Below, piece by piece: positions 1 to 13,452 of a stretch of DNA of 64,000 nt. The notes beneath the pieces are model-generated. The model searched no databases. It saw only the letters and a program-made list of their open reading frames with translations, and was not told the DNA's origin. Made by a program: the position numbers and the translations under genes. The number at the start of each line of letters is the position of its first letter. Position 1 is the first letter of the stretch. The DNA lies in assembly GCA_013365325.1 (NCBI GenBank), contig JABVXV010000284.1:17557-81556 (forward strand), read 5' to 3'. This stretch comes from Dipetalonema caudispina (Eukaryota; Nematoda; Chromadorea; Rhabditida; Onchocercidae).

Positions 1-59
1 AAAAAGGAAAAAAAAAAACATCCAATCACCATTATATTTCACATAATTACATTCTAATT

Positions 60-1445
60 CTATTTATTAAGTGTAATACTTCGTTGCAGTGTTTTAGGAC
101 GATTCCTTCCAGAAAATTTGTCATCTCTTCGATTTGCTTGAATTATAACTGCCCAATCGTAACTTGCTGTTGTGAGTGTTGATATATCACAATGTTGGGG
201 TAATTTGTATACTTTACGAACACGTTTTAAACGTTTCACTGTTTCGCCAGGTCGTGATACATCTCTGAAATGCACATTTAGTACTGATTAGAATATCCAA
301 GTTACTTAAATTAATTGAAGTTCCGTTTGAAGCTATACTTTTCATCTTTTTCATACCCTCAATTTCGTGCGGTAGCGAATGGAAATTCAATTTTTCAATG
401 AAATAGACCGTAATTTTTCCCTTTAAAATTAAAAAAATTTTTATTTCCCATCAGTCTTTAAAATTTGATGTTTTTTTTTTATTGAAGAAAATCTGTATAA
501 ATAAGATTTGAAAAATCGAAATCACCTTGAGGCATTAAGTATAAGCATATTGAGACTTCTCAAAGTTTCAATTTCAAGTCGCCAAAAGTAAGTTCCAAAG
601 AAGCTGTTATTGCAAAGTCCAATAATGCAACTAAAGTTCGATTCTGAGATCTTTTCAAATTTTTTCAGCTGAAAGTCGCACGTTATTGAAGTTTTTTTGA
701 GAAATCAACAAAGAAAGAAATCTACGAAATCGCAGTTGTTCTCATTTTTTCTTCTACTAGCAAAATGAAATAGTGTAAAAACTAATATTTTATGTGTATC
801 GTAGACGATCAAGATACAATCGTTTCAAAATATAATTATAATTCAGGCCTAGATGAATGATCTTGGTACGTAATCATCCGTTATAGAGGCATTTAATTGT
901 ATTTCCGGAGTTCAGCTAATATTATTTTTTAATATTAAAAATTACTAAGCCTACTTTTATTTTAAAACTTCTATCAAGAAAAAAAAGAATTTACCGTTCC
1001 TCTGGATTCTCCAGTGCCGCCTTGATTGAAGGGTAAACAAACGACGAATTTCTCATCAGAAAGAAATCCTTTGGCCATTCGATCCTCACTAAATGGCCAA
1101 TCCCAAACGAATGCTTCAAATGGTGTATCATAATTGTTATTATCATTTTCCACAGTCCTACAAATGATAGCTTAGCAAAAAATAAAGTAGGAGAAAAAAG
1201 AGTGGAAGATAAAGTTTGAATCGTAGTTAAAACTGGAATCGATTGTGAAAATAAACAGCTGCAAAAATTAAACTTACGATGAAAATCGTGAGGAAATTTA
1301 AAATAATAAACAGGTATGATATCACTTACATCAGTGGATAATTTTTAATTGGTATGGCGATATCGGAAAGTGGTATTTGCAAGTTTTCGGTCATATTTTC
1401 TGATGTTTCCGGAAGGGATTGAGATTTCTGCAACACTGCCATCAT
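60..1445 (-). CDS. small heat-shock protein (alpha-crystallin family), divergent
   Basis: Predicted exons on the minus strand: 1445-1330, 1157-995, 668-526 and 264-60, giving 208 residues with all phases consistent. The start is the ATG at 1445, 28 bases after a TTTTAG acceptor that could take a spliced leader. Small heat-shock proteins are ATP-independent chaperones that hold unfolding proteins in oligomers. The family is suggested by a WDWP motif just before the domain, then DEKFVVCLPF (strand 2 of an alpha-crystallin domain), LEIETLRSLNMLILNA (mid-domain strands) and YKLPQHCDISTL, the usual Y-x-LP-x-x-(V/C)-D-x-S-x-L segment. A loop of about 30 residues from the start of the third exon separates the first two blocks and is unusual, so that exon may begin elsewhere. 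Family call moderate; the third exon is the weakest part. Confidence 0.5.
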
Positions 1446-3463
1446 AGGTGGGATTGATGTAACGTTGTAATATCTAAAATGTGTGAAAAATGAGAACTGA
1501 AATAGAGATTAAGTGGTTCAAATGACATTGATCACTTGAGATAGCTGTTATGACATGAACGTAGATCGCAAACAAAATCATTATATTATTACGAATTCCA
1601 AAAAGAAAAAAAAACTCTTTTAAATAATATAATTGCAGCAGAAAGTCTACAGATTGGAGAGAAAAGCCCGAATCGGTGATTTTAGAAGTTTTACTTGCGA
1701 GCAGTTCCAAAAAATGCGATATCAAAAGCATTTATTAAATATGCACCGACCTGTCAAACGTATTACACGTTGTAGCGTTTGTTTTTCACATGTTGTACAA
1801 TAATATCATTACGTATAAGGCATTACTGAAAGCGATCATTGAACAGAGATCTTGAAAGTATATGATAAAAATGATTCCTCCCTGATAACCTAGATTCAGT
1901 TTGTTTTAAGAGTAACCCTTATATCATATGATTGATACGGTATCATCCTTTGCAACCATCGTTTCAGGTTACAGAAAAGTTATCAGGATGAAGTATATGT
2001 GTTGGAAATGTTATTGACAGCAAGATTAATAACAAATAGTAGCTTAAATTCATAGAAGTATTGAAAAACAACTGCTCAACGCAGAATACATCATTTACTT
2101 ATTATTCAATGAGAGAGAATATGATTGGATAGCAAATTATAAGCTTTAAGAGGAAAAACAAATATAATGATTATGTGAAATATTTTGAAAGAGAAAATTT
2201 AAAAGTAAGGAGAAATGATTTTCATATAGATTGTGTTTGTTAGGCACGAACTCAGCTCGAAATTTTAGAAAACATAGTGCCATAAGCGAGCAAATAATTC
2301 CTTTACACCTCTTACACTAAAAAAAAAAAAAGCCTGGTTTTGTAAATTTCTTTCTTTGATGAACCGATCTAATCTTCAAAATAAGTCTTCCGGATAGTTT
2401 GGAATTTCAAAAAATTTCATTAGCAAGAAGGAATCTAAGAGATAAAATTTCAGTAGAATTTCATACATGGAAAACCTTTTGCTTTTCATGAATTCAACTT
2501 TTTTTCTAAAAAAAGTGCAAGATGAAATATTTGTTGTTAAGTCGATTAGGTGCCAATCATACCTAGATCAAATAGATCAATAAATTTAACTGGATGAAAA
2601 ATTTACAAAAGACCATTCTGAATTTTTGAGTTCCATGAAATCACCTTTAAAAGTTCATGAAAACATAGAAGCTTTATAATTATTTGCATGTAATAAGTAC
2701 GGGTAATCGTCTACGTAAATTATTGGGTCAAAATAAGAAATAATTTGATTATTTAAATCAAAATTGAGAACACACTATAAATCCATGGCTTTATCAATTT
2801 CGATCATTTTATAATATTTCAAATTTACAAACTGGTAAAGCTATTCCTTCCAAAATTAAACGCTAAGTCGGTTGATAAAAAAAATGTTTAACGTTGAAGT
2901 AATTGGAGGCAAATGTTGAAAAAGTTGTATGCAATATTTCACTTTTTAGAATGCACCTCAATAATTATTATGTTCTATGGTCTTCAATTTTATGAATTTG
3001 TCGTAAGCTCATTTAAATAATTATAAGTAAAGTGTTAAAAATTAACAACTGATTATGCTAAATAAAGATAATAATTTCTAGGAGATATTAATATCATATT
3101 TATCATATTTCTTATCATTCATAATTGTTAAAATGTACGAATAATTCAAAATATCAAACAATTTTCAAGCAAATATAATGTTTTATAACAAATAAATGTA
3201 ACAAATAATTACACCGAGAATAATTAACTATGCGTTGTTTTGCTTCAACTATCACTTTTACATTCATTTTGCTAGCAACATCGAACTATTGCTATACATC
3301 GTAACACGTGCTTAACAAATGACATATTGTCATAAGCTTTATCTGTCTTTGTCTGTATGTGTCTGTCTGTCTGTTTGTGTGTGTAAATTGAAAGAGAAAA
3401 TTCTTCAATTGAAATTCATTGAAGTAAAATGTGAAATTGAATTTGAAAAATTAAGAGTAAACA
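1446..3463. other. intergenic, no gene seen
   Basis: About 2 kb of AT-rich sequence upstream of the small heat-shock gene. Only short chance ORFs occur on either strand. A TGTCTG/TGTG simple repeat lies near 3345-3382. Confidence 0.5.
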
Positions 3464-4629
3464 ATGAACTTTTCAACTTTTCAATTCGTTATAAAATGGT
3501 CCGCACGATTGATACCAGCATTTTGCGCACCGCTCTGTTTGTCGGCATTTTTCACTCCTACATCTTTGCGGAATATAGCATTTTGGGTAGCATTCATAAG
3601 CATTTTATGTTGTTTTTGTGTCCGTACAGCTTATAATCGAAACAATCGATATTTACTTATACCATTCGTAATTCTCAAAGTAAGTAATTCTTCAATTATA
3701 AATATGATAGTTTCTGATCATTTAAGATCAAAATATTTAGCACAGTATTTGAACTACTTTTTTTTATCATATCATATTATACAAAATGGGGATAAGATTT
3801 TCCATTAAGTGAATGTAAAATTTGCCTGAGCAATAGATGGCAATACTATTGGAATTCTTACTGATTATTTTCAATCTGATCTCAAATCACTTAACTTAAA
3901 GTGAGACAATTTGTACTAGTTCAAATCAACCTCATTATTTATCCACGGTGATAACAGCTGATCTTCATAGCAGCTATATGTTATTGATAAAAGTAATCAT
4001 ATGAAGCGTAATAATGATTCATGATCATTGAAGAAGACAGTTAATAACATGTTATAGGCACAATTAATCCCATATGATCAATTATCTTTTTTCTAGCTAT
4101 TCTTTTTTATATTTGTATCATTGGTGAGTTTCTATGTGATGATTAGATATACACATCCACCATTAATTGATCATCTAAAGGACTCAGACGAACTATTTGA
4201 TTCATACCTTCGATTTAGTATGCTTTCTTGTGTAACTTCAAATCTAATCAATTGCTATAAAATTGAATCCAGAAGAGTGACGCTGTCAGATTTACTTTGT
4301 TAATTGTTAAATTTATCTGATCGTTAAACCTTGGTGCTTGTTCCTTTGATAAGATGCGTTGTAAAAAATTCAATGCGAAGTATATCAAACGAGTAAGAGA
4401 GAAGAAGAAAGCAAATTTTAATGTGCTCATTAAAATTTGAAGCATTTGTTGCAATTCTCAATGGATTTCTAACAACTCAATGCGTATTATGTATTTGGCA
4501 CTTACTATTATTTATGACATCGATTATGTTCGTCATTTCAATCCGGAGCGGAACATTCAAGAGCAAATTGAAGAACAAGAAGTGGTGGAGGGTGAAAATA
4601 TCGTTGCAGTGATGGAAAATGTCGAATAA
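3464..4629 (+). CDS. possible multi-pass membrane protein (exon structure unresolved)
   Basis: The first exon, 3464-3679, runs from an ATG to a strong GTAAGT donor. It encodes a hydrophobic stretch with two likely membrane segments separated by a short polar loop, then a basic loop. A TTTTTTCTAG acceptor at 4096 continues in phase with more hydrophobic residues. Beyond that the frame is uncertain: one frame reads on to a stop near 4303, and another candidate terminal exon at about 4442-4629 holds a fourth hydrophobic segment in one frame and a glutamate-rich tail ending at TAA in another. I could not join these in phase with confidence. It resembles small nematode four-pass membrane proteins, but I do not recognise the family and give no function. 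Confidence 0.35.
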
Positions 4630-5094
4630 ATTAATTTAAATTAGTAAAAATTTTTAAAATAGCTAGTCAAGAGTCAAATTTCCTCAACACACAAATAGCA
4701 GGCATTTGAAATTACAAACATTTTCCAAAAAGCTATAAAAGCTTCTCTTAGATATTAACGATATGATATTTTCAATTATAAGATGTATAAGGAGAGATTG
4801 GTACTTTCTTCATTAAGAAATGCAATTAACGTTTTAATTGATCGGAATCATCTGCATTAGCTAATTATTTAGGGTGAATACATTGCTCCCACATTTACAT
4901 TCAAATCATTCGATAATTTTTGCAGGATTTCAATGACTTTGATTAATTTCAGCCAAATGACAAGTATTTAAGAAACTGTTATTAAAATGATCACTTGAGA
5001 AAAGAGCACTGAAATCAACTGAGATAAATCGTTCTACATGATCCAGAAAAATCAAAAAAAAATCACGATTTTATGATACTGGAATGAAGAACAA
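4630..5094. other. intergenic, no gene seen
   Basis: AT-rich spacer between the 3' ends of the tentative membrane-protein gene and the convergent GST gene. No coding signal is visible. Confidence 0.5.
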
Positions 5095-7005
5095 TTATAA
5101 CTGATTGATACCGATATCATAATTCGGATGACCTATCAAAAAGCTATTCACGTACGCTGCATGTTGCTCAATTGGACGTTGAGCGAACAGTATCTGAAAA
5201 ATAGAAATATTTTGTTGGTGTAGTACTACTTTGCAGATTGAGTAAATTTGATGTAACGTAACACTTCGATTCGAGCATTCCTTACGTGAACTTTTTGTCA
5301 TATAAATAATGAACAAAATTCATTTTACTTTATTTCAAAAATTTGGTAGTTTTTTTCTTCAAAGAAATTAGTGTCAAAATGGATGTTGTATATTTACTTA
5401 AGTTAATTATTCTGTTCATTCAGCTTATAAATATGTCAATAATACCTCCGGTTGTCTTTGCATACGGGCCATGTATGCGCCCATTTTCGGATAATAAATA
5501 CCCGGGAAGTATCTGGAATAACGAAAATTTTTATAAAAATTATGAATTTTGAAATTTGTGATAAGCTTATGATAAAATATCAAAATAGAGAATTTCAGAA
5601 TTCGGAAAAGCTTTCAATTCTGTATTTCTCAATTTCTATTAACAGCACCTGAATTCTGTATAAGGATTAATTGTCACAAGTTGTAATCTTTCTAGAAATG
5701 GCCACATCATTATATCGGCAAAGCCTAATGTCTTTCCTGAAAAATTATTACATTTAAAATCAGAGCCACAAATAGTGTAATTAACTTAGTCCATAAAATG
5801 TATTACTTGCTTGTACTTCATTACTTAAATTCCCGGAATTGAATAACATAGTGAAAAGTTGCCAACCTCCATAATATTCACCCATTAACAGTGCTTCGGC
5901 ATTCCGGAGAGCATTGTGCAATGATTTATCGACATTTTGTTGAACGGTAGCGTTATTGGGGTACAAAGTTTTGAACATTGTTGAAATGAGCTAAATATGT
6001 TATAGGAATAGATAAATATTTCATTAAAAATTTAGATGAGAAATAAAAAAAAAAAGAACGAATTTATCAGTCAAAGATAAAGTTGACTTCTAAGAAATCT
6101 TGTCTATCAAACAGTATGATAATTTAATAACGCAACCGGTGACATTCTTTCAACAAGAATTTTTTGATTGGCTTTCGCAAGTGGATGACGCGGGAGAATA
6201 GCTGTTTCTGGGAATACTTCATCAAGATATTCAGCGATCACTGGCGATTCATAGATTGTCTGCAACTTATTGTTTAAAGGATACAGTCCGATTAGTTCAA
6301 TTATTTTGCAAACAATAAAGTTGAACTTAATAAAACTTCCAATCCTTAAATGATTGCATAGTTTGATAGAACTCTTCATGAACTGCGATATGTGAACTTA
6401 CGACACCATTCATTTCAATAGCTGGCACTCGGCCGAGCGGACTTTTATTCAGAAACCATTTCGGTACATTTTCTGGATCGATGTTTGTTATTTCGACCCT
6501 TAAATATTTCGAGAAATATGCATGAATTGTTGTTATACATAAAATAATAGCAGATGACTAAGTAAAAACCTTTTTGGTGATCATGTCTATGGGATCGCAT
6601 TTTTCTTTCAACTTTTAAAATATTCATTTACTTTGAACTTTTGTGTTTAAATTAAAACTAACGATAGTCCTTTTTTAGCTAAATAAATTATAGCTCGTTC
6701 AGCATATGGGCAAAAACGCATACTGTATAAACGAATAATTCCAGGTCCGGAATACGGTTCTGGTGAATCTATAATTAACTTTACGAAATAAATGGTTTTA
6801 AATGGAGGAAGTACTAAATTATATGATAAAAATGTGTTACCAGATGGTTTATCAGTCTATATACTTGATTGGGAAGCGTGAAAATGAAGAAACCTCGATG
6901 TAGAGTAGGCGAATTAAGACCTCGGATATTAATATTTATCGATGATAGATTTACAGTAGTTCCCAACCAGGCTGTATTTTTGTTAGCTCCTTTCTGGAAG
7001 GTCAT
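5095..7005 (-). CDS. omega-class glutathione S-transferase
   Basis: Eight minus-strand exons: 7005-6921, 6768-6663, 6498-6402, 6259-6137, 5990-5807, 5736-5649, 5512-5446 and 5193-5095, giving 282 residues with consistent phases. Omega GSTs use an active-site cysteine for glutathione-dependent thioltransferase and dehydroascorbate reductase reactions. The thioredoxin-like half starts at [16 protein letters not shown], with catalytic Cys48 in the omega F-C-P motif. VPAIEMNG is the cis-proline loop and [12 protein letters not shown] the glutathione-contacting helix. The helical half includes [14 protein letters not shown], and the tail is HPNYDIG. Known omega GSTs of filariae (Onchocerca OvGST3) are stress-responsive and alternatively spliced. 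Here the exon 4 donor (CCG|GTTGCG) is weak and the frame stays open past it for nine codons, so an alternative form is conceivable. About 37 residues precede the conserved core. Confidence 0.88.
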
Positions 7006-8758
7006 CGTATTAGGATATAGTTGTTGATTTGTGTTAGGGACATTCGAAAATACTCTATAGATTGATGATGATAGCCTAGACAACGATCTATCGTTGAAGG
7101 TTTCATTTATCTACAAGTATAATTTCATGATTGTTGAAACATCAGTTATCAGCAGTACACGGAGAGTGTAAGAAACTCTCACGAATTGTTAGAATTTTCT
7201 TATCTCACCACTTGTTTCGTTGCCGAAATAATGCGGCTCAAGAATTTCAAAAACTTTTGATAAAGTTGAGCACTGAAGAAAATTTTTGATAATTTAACAA
7301 ACCTATAATTTGTATAACCAAATCTCTACCTGTGCCATTATTATATTATTGCAAAAAATCAGTAACTGAGCTGAAAAGAGAGCTATTTCGAATTTCCGAT
7401 TCCAAAACATTCTGCAAAGATATTACGATGGAAATTTGGTTAAACAACATTATCACATCGAGTATTCACTAAAGAAATATTTTTACGTAAGTTCTTAATT
7501 TTTGCCTTATCACATTTCAAAAACCGCGATACTTATTTTAAATTATGAAAAACATATTCTTATGTAAATACAATTCCCATCCTAGAATTACCCTAACAAT
7601 CCCGAGTGAAGAGTGTCGAAGTGGAAGTAGAAGATCATCTTTTGGATAATTTTTCAACAACTACAACCTAAGATATATTCCATTAGTCTTCAGTAAAGTT
7701 TGTTTATGTTCTGTTTTCTTTCTTTCTCTCTCCCTCTATCTTTCTCAAAAAATTATGGACATTTAGAGCCAGTATCATAAAAAAGAGAATTATCAATATT
7801 TGTTGAGTATTCAAATACTCAAAATACATTCAAAAACTGCAACGAAACTAATCAAATAGAGTTGTCTATTACATACCTACTACTAATGCACATGTTGTCC
7901 GAGAATCACTTCTGAATATTTACTTTAAAATCCTGATTTTAAGCAGTTTCTTACTTGTAATGTACTTTCTTCATGCACTAGTAAACAACCTTCCGATCTT
8001 GTCTTGCTTGTTTACCTTTGATGCTAGCAAATAAAGATTCTAATAGCTTATAATTGTTGTCACCGATACAACAAATATAACAATAGTTAGTAAGTGGAAG
8101 TATCAGTTTATAGGTAGAAGATACTGTTTCATTGAATCTTACCTATTTGATACACTCAGGTATCGCAAAAAAAAAAGTTTACATTTGATTTCTAGAAAGT
8201 TTTTTCCGCCTCTTCGAGAACTAGTTCAGTCTAGTTTTATTAATCTTAGCATTTCACTTATCTGGTCGGTTCTGTTAAGAAACTTAATACCAAAAAAAAA
8301 AGAAGAAAATTTTGATATTCTTGAAAAACCAAATTTTGCAGTTTTTGCAAATCTTTGCTAAAAATTAAAAAAATTTTTACTCAAGTTTCCGGCAACTTAA
8401 AGCTATAATCTCACACTTTTCGAGAGGAACAATTGAATGGTGAGTGTATCTTTCCACATTTTTCATCCTCTAATTACTTTCACAACTTCCTCGTTCGTTA
8501 CGACAGACGCAAACTGAACAAAGAAAAAAGTTGAACGATAAGTTAATTTAAGTGAAATCGAACAGATTTCATTTTATGCAACAAAAGCATAAACTATCAA
8601 GGCCAACTAACGTCACTCACCGAGGATTACTTTAAATGCCTCAGATATGTATACAACTTTTAGTCACAAAAAGATATTAGGCAATATTCTGTTACATTTC
8701 TTGATAAAATTAGCCAGGAAACTAATATTGACCTCTCTCTCTCTCTCATGTTAAAATA
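7006..8758. other. intergenic, no gene seen
   Basis: AT-rich region upstream of the GST gene. The GST reading frame stays open to about 7083 without an ATG, so a short 5' exon or leader is possible there. A (CT)n run lies at about 8732-8747. Confidence 0.45.
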
Positions 8759-8995
8759 ATGGCCAAGAGATCATCTGAAGTTGTTTATAATCGTAAAAAT
8801 TCCATGTTGCAAAAAGGTGAATGTCTAATGCGAAAAAAGAGAAAAGTTAATTATTTCAGGATCGCTTCAGAGAGCAGTTCTTCGGAGTATTACCAGGATA
8901 AACACTTATCACTTCTCCGAAATGGATGCCGATATCGGATAGCTTGTCCGGAAGTACCACTATTAACAAAAACCAATTATCATCTTGGCTGCTGA
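8759..8995 (+). CDS. orphan small ORF (78 aa)
   Basis: An uninterrupted ATG-to-TGA ORF of 78 codons standing alone in a long AT-rich gap. The product is basic at the start (a KKRKV nuclear-signal-like stretch near residue 26), serine-rich in the middle and has four cysteines. A TATTTCAG inside the ORF looks like a splice acceptor, so the ORF could instead be a 5' exon plus part of another reading. No family recognised. It could be a chance ORF. Confidence 0.25.
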   Translation: MAKRSSEVVYNRKNSMLQKGECLMRKKRKVNYFRIASESSSSEYYQDKHLSLLRNGCRYRIACPEVPLLTKTNYHLGC

Positions 8996-10832
8996 TAAGA
9001 CGACCAGAGATCATTATACATTTACATTAACTACTAGTTAGAGCATTTCGTTGCTTTCTAGTCTTTTTCCAAATGATTTGAAGCGCTTATTAATGATAAG
9101 ATACATAATTTTAACAATCTTTCATTTTCTTAATAGAATTATTACTTGATTTTGAGTACCAGAAAGTCTTACTTCAGACAATGATATCAATTCACGTCTA
9201 CTGAATTCCATAAAAACGTGCTAAAAATTTCTTTTAAAATCCGATTTAACTACTCTTTGATCATCTATCCATTCGTTTACAATTAGCTACCGTATTAACG
9301 ATAATGGAGAATATCCCTGACATAATCAACTCATTTATATTTGAAACTTTTATCGTAGTTCAAAGCGTTTCTGATCACTTATTCAACTGTTGTAACTTTT
9401 TTTATTTGCTTCATAATCACGACAAACTTTTAAGAAAATATACCAATTAATTCATTCATCGTTCCGGTGATCACTCATTATTGGCCGTGACAATTCTTTT
9501 CTTTAACAATCATGACAGGTACAATCATCTCATGCTTCACTCCATCGTTCTACGCATCACTTACGTCCGTCACGAAGCTTTCCGTTTAAGTCATTTCTAA
9601 ATCCCTTTTTTTTTAACGGAGAATTCTTATACTGAGGAAAGATTTTACTTTCCTCATGTACACAAACCGCGCATTTTCTTCCCTTTTTTTCAGGTTTTAC
9701 TATTACGCATGGAGATATTTATGTGGGTTTTCAATAAATTGTTTTCCGGACTAAACGATTAACGTACGCTTATTTATAAGGAGCATCTGATAATATAACA
9801 CTTGCCAAATGAATGCTTTCACTTTAAATGTGTCCTAAAAAAATTTCCCGAACTGTGGTCGATAAGACCCAGTAGTAATTATACATAATATTCAGTCAAC
9901 CCATGTATTACAATTATTACTACTGTATGGTGATACCTCTATTGAATTAAACTTTTAACGCATTAAACTTGAAAAGAAAAAAAAAAAAAAAAACGACTTA
10001 CTACGAAAATGTACAAAACACATCAATGCTTCTTAACATCAAAATGCATGGAAATCCAAGCTATTTTCTGATATCAGTTACTATGCTGACCACTGACCGC
10101 TTTGTTTTTCACTGATTTGTAATTGCATTAGTTCTCCTTTTTGTGGTTTATATCAAATCAAATTCAGTATACGATATGTTTTCCTTTTATTTGATATACC
10201 TATATCAAGTGCACTTGATGTTGAGCGCTAGAATGTTACGGAGCAAAAAGTATCTTACTATAAAAACATGAAATATTTTAACGGAACTGGTTCTTCTGGC
10301 TTTTGTATAAAAATAAGAATTAAAAGAAATTAAAGCTTTTTTATTTCATCAAAATGCCAATTCGTTATTTTGCTGACTCGTCGTCGTAATATCTTACCGA
10401 AATACTAAATGCCCGTTTGATTCAAATTCAAAAACTGGTACGTTATGTTGATAAGTTCAGATTGATTCTTATTTTTTCTCTTCATTGCTAATACACCAAT
10501 TTTAGTTTGGAAATTCCAATTTTCTTTTAAGAGTGCAAGTGAACTTATAATGCAATAATTCATTGCTCTCACTCCCAGCACCGATTATGAGTTAATAAGG
10601 AATGTTTTTTATTTATTGTGTCTTTAAACGTTTAACCGAAACAATCTCCGAAATTGTTGCAATGCTTCAAAAAAATGTATTAATTAATCTTTAGTTCAAA
10701 GCAAATAAATTATAGTTCCCAGAGAAAGAAACGAAGTCATAAAAACATCATAAAACTTGTCTTGAGCAAAACTACGATTTTTCTGCTATAAATAGGACAT
10801 GGAACGGAATGCATGGAATAATTTAAAACAAA
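8996..10832. other. intergenic, no gene seen
   Basis: AT-rich spacer downstream of SBDS. It holds an A18 tract at 9977-9994. No ORF here looks coding. Confidence 0.5.
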
Positions 10833-12261
10833 TCATGAGATTTCGACATCGCCTTCACCAATAACTTTGAGTGCTAGTAATTCTAAATGTCCTGTTTTTT
10901 TTGTCTCCTTCTGAAGCAACTCTTCGACTGATCGATATGCACCCGGTTCAATCAGTCCAACCTGAAGCGGCAGTCATGGAACAATATATTCAAATTAACT
11001 ACTCCAAATTTTGCTGTTTAAAAAACTTGGGCAAAAAGTTCTGAAATTCGAAAAACTGGACTCTAAACGCTTTACCATTTCAAGATTCCCTTGCTCCCAA
11101 TCTTCGACTTCAATTTTCGTGAACATTCCTTTTAATCGATCATGCATACGTTTAGCTTCTTTTGCTTCAACAGACACTCGAAGTCGCATTTCTGCTCGAT
11201 CAATTTTCATTGATTCACGCAACTTAGGGATTATTTCCAAGGCCTTAATATTGTAACTATAATTCATTGTTATGAAACTATCCACCCATGGAAGTTCTGA
11301 TAAACAAATGAAACTGGTGGCAATTTTCTGGAAATTTCCATAAATACAAAACTTTCAAGGTTTCTTTACCTGTTGCTTCACTGAACGATTGGGCTTCAGA
11401 CTTAAATGTGTTTCATGCAAAGCATTTTCGATAACACTGCTAGAGTAAGGACGCTTCGTATCCGGGTTCACACACATATTCGCTATTAAATTAGCAATTT
11501 CTTTAAATGATGAATCAGATTGCGCCAAGCGTTCTTTCTCCGAAACTTGAAGGTCACCTTTTTCTAAAATCTGAAATTAAAGAAAAAAACTAGCAACTTT
11601 CCTTGTCCAAGGATTTCCGACGTAATATCTCAGACTCATATGAAATCAACAGAAACTCAAATTTAAGTGACACAACAATAATCTTGTAGAGGATAGTAAA
11701 ATAATGAGCATATTTGAAACAGGCTATACTACAGGAATAGCAACGGATCTGAAGTATATCCACGACTGACTACAGATTGCTGAGTGCTAAATGATGCTGA
11801 AAGAAGCAAAGACCTTTATAACTTACTATTTTACAAATTTCCAATTGATTGTCCGTACCGAAAGCAGTATTAAGTTCTTCGCGTTTCGCTACCTGCCCTT
11901 TGGACACATTAGTAAATACCGTTTGTGTCTGTAACACTTCGTCAATGTCTTTCTCTCTGAAATTAAGTTCATTCCTGATAGTGTGTTTGACTCTTTACTT
12001 CTGGCTTGTCTGAGTGTCCGATGTCACAGCTTCACTATAACATGCCTTAACAATCCGCCCCCTTCCGAGAACAACTTCGTCCATAGATGCTACTTCATCC
12101 ATTTTTGTAATAAAATAATTCACGAACGTTTTATTCCTCCAGCTGATCACTTTATTTTTGTAACATGCGATCTCGAATCGTTTTCCACACTTTTTCATTC
12201 GGACCACCGCTACATTAGTGAGTAACTTGACATTGGTCGGAGTTTTGATTCGATTTGCCAT
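10833..12261 (-). CDS. sbds: SBDS ribosome maturation protein
   Basis: Five minus-strand exons: 12261-12128, 11956-11827, 11570-11370, 11243-11076 and 10961-10833, giving 253 residues (human SBDS is 250). SBDS works with the GTPase EFL1 to release the anti-association factor eIF6 from late cytoplasmic 60S subunits. The N-terminal FYSH domain is clear in [20 protein letters not shown] and [16 protein letters not shown], the central helical domain in [19 protein letters not shown], and the C-terminal ferredoxin-like domain in [10 protein letters not shown] and [14 protein letters not shown]. Exon 1 ends in the codon split by an unusual GTTCGT donor at 12127. A more standard-looking GTGAAT lies a few bases on but would break the phase, and the chosen junction aligns without gaps to the human protein ([12 protein letters not shown]). 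Confidence 0.95.
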
Positions 12262-13452
12262 CTTTCATTCGGCTACAAAGTGATTAAATGATAAGATCAA
12301 TAACTGTTATATCCAAAGAGAAACATTCCTCCTCACACTGTACACCTATAAAATTTAGCAGCATTTCATTATGACTTTGTTTTCATCCTTTTAGAGGAAA
12401 TCAGCGAACAGATAGTGTAGTGAAAGTTGATCAGAGAATCGAACCAGTAATTTATTCCCGATATATATTAACAGTAGAATTTAGTCAGAATAATAGGCAA
12501 TTTGAATTTGAGAGAATCGATCCAACAGCGACCGCTCGGATTCAACCCAATTTTGATATCTGTTCCAGGTCCGGAGGTTGATCGCTTAAATAGGTGAATA
12601 AGTTAGTGGGAGTGGTCTACAGGAAGCATTGTTTTAACCCTGTCGTAAACATATGACACAAAAAACAATGTTTTACAATCTTACCTTAAGCATATGAAAC
12701 AAAAGACATGCGACGTTGTTTGGATTTCAATTTGACCTTTCCAAACCACAAACAACAAAAACGTATTGTGTTAATATCTCATCTTAGACAACGATGAGTA
12801 TAAGTTAAATGATTTATGTTAACAATGAAGTGAATCGGTTCATTACTAAACGAAACACTAATTAATTACTTTAATTACAAGAGATATATTATTCCATCAG
12901 ATAAAACATAAGAGCAGCATGAAACAGATTTCCTTTCCGATCCTCTACCAAGTAGACGAAATTCCCCTCAGTAAACTTCCCATCCTTTCAATTAAGAAAT
13001 GGAGAGAGAGAGAGAGAGAGAGGAAGAGAGGGAGAGAGAGGAAGACAAGAGGACTACATAGGAGTGAGTGAGATAGAGTTATCATCCATTTTGGCAATTC
13101 GTTCTGAACCTATCTATGCAAATCTATGAGAAATGTGTTTGACATTTTCAGGAGGAAGAAGAAAAAAAGAATTGGTTAGATTTAAAGGTAGAGAAAAAAG
13201 ACAACGAGAAAAATGAACAGAATGCTTTGTGAGAGATAGGAAAAGATTAACAAAATTTGAGAAATATAATAGCTTAAGGTCAGGAAAAGATGATGAAGAG
13301 AAATTGATGCTTGTTGGAACAATTAAGTGATTTAGTTGTCGGAGATCTGACTACTCTCCGATCTTTCATGAAAAAATTCCATCAGTTGTTGTAACCAAAT
13401 TTCGACGTTGCTGTAATTTCAGTAACAATAATAGTTGTATTACTTTTAAGGT
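12262..13452. other. divergent intergenic region with GA-repeat
   Basis: Lies between the divergently transcribed SBDS and zinc-finger genes and should hold both promoters. A purine-only stretch at about 12994-13050 is mostly (GA)n. No ORF looks coding. Confidence 0.5.
13001..13050 (+). repeat. GA/AG microsatellite, purine tract
   Basis: An almost uninterrupted (GA)n run from 13002 to 13022, continuing as GGAAGAGAGGGAGAGAG to about 13050. Such polypurine tracts are common simple repeats. It lies about 400 bp upstream of the zinc-finger start codon. Confidence 0.85.
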
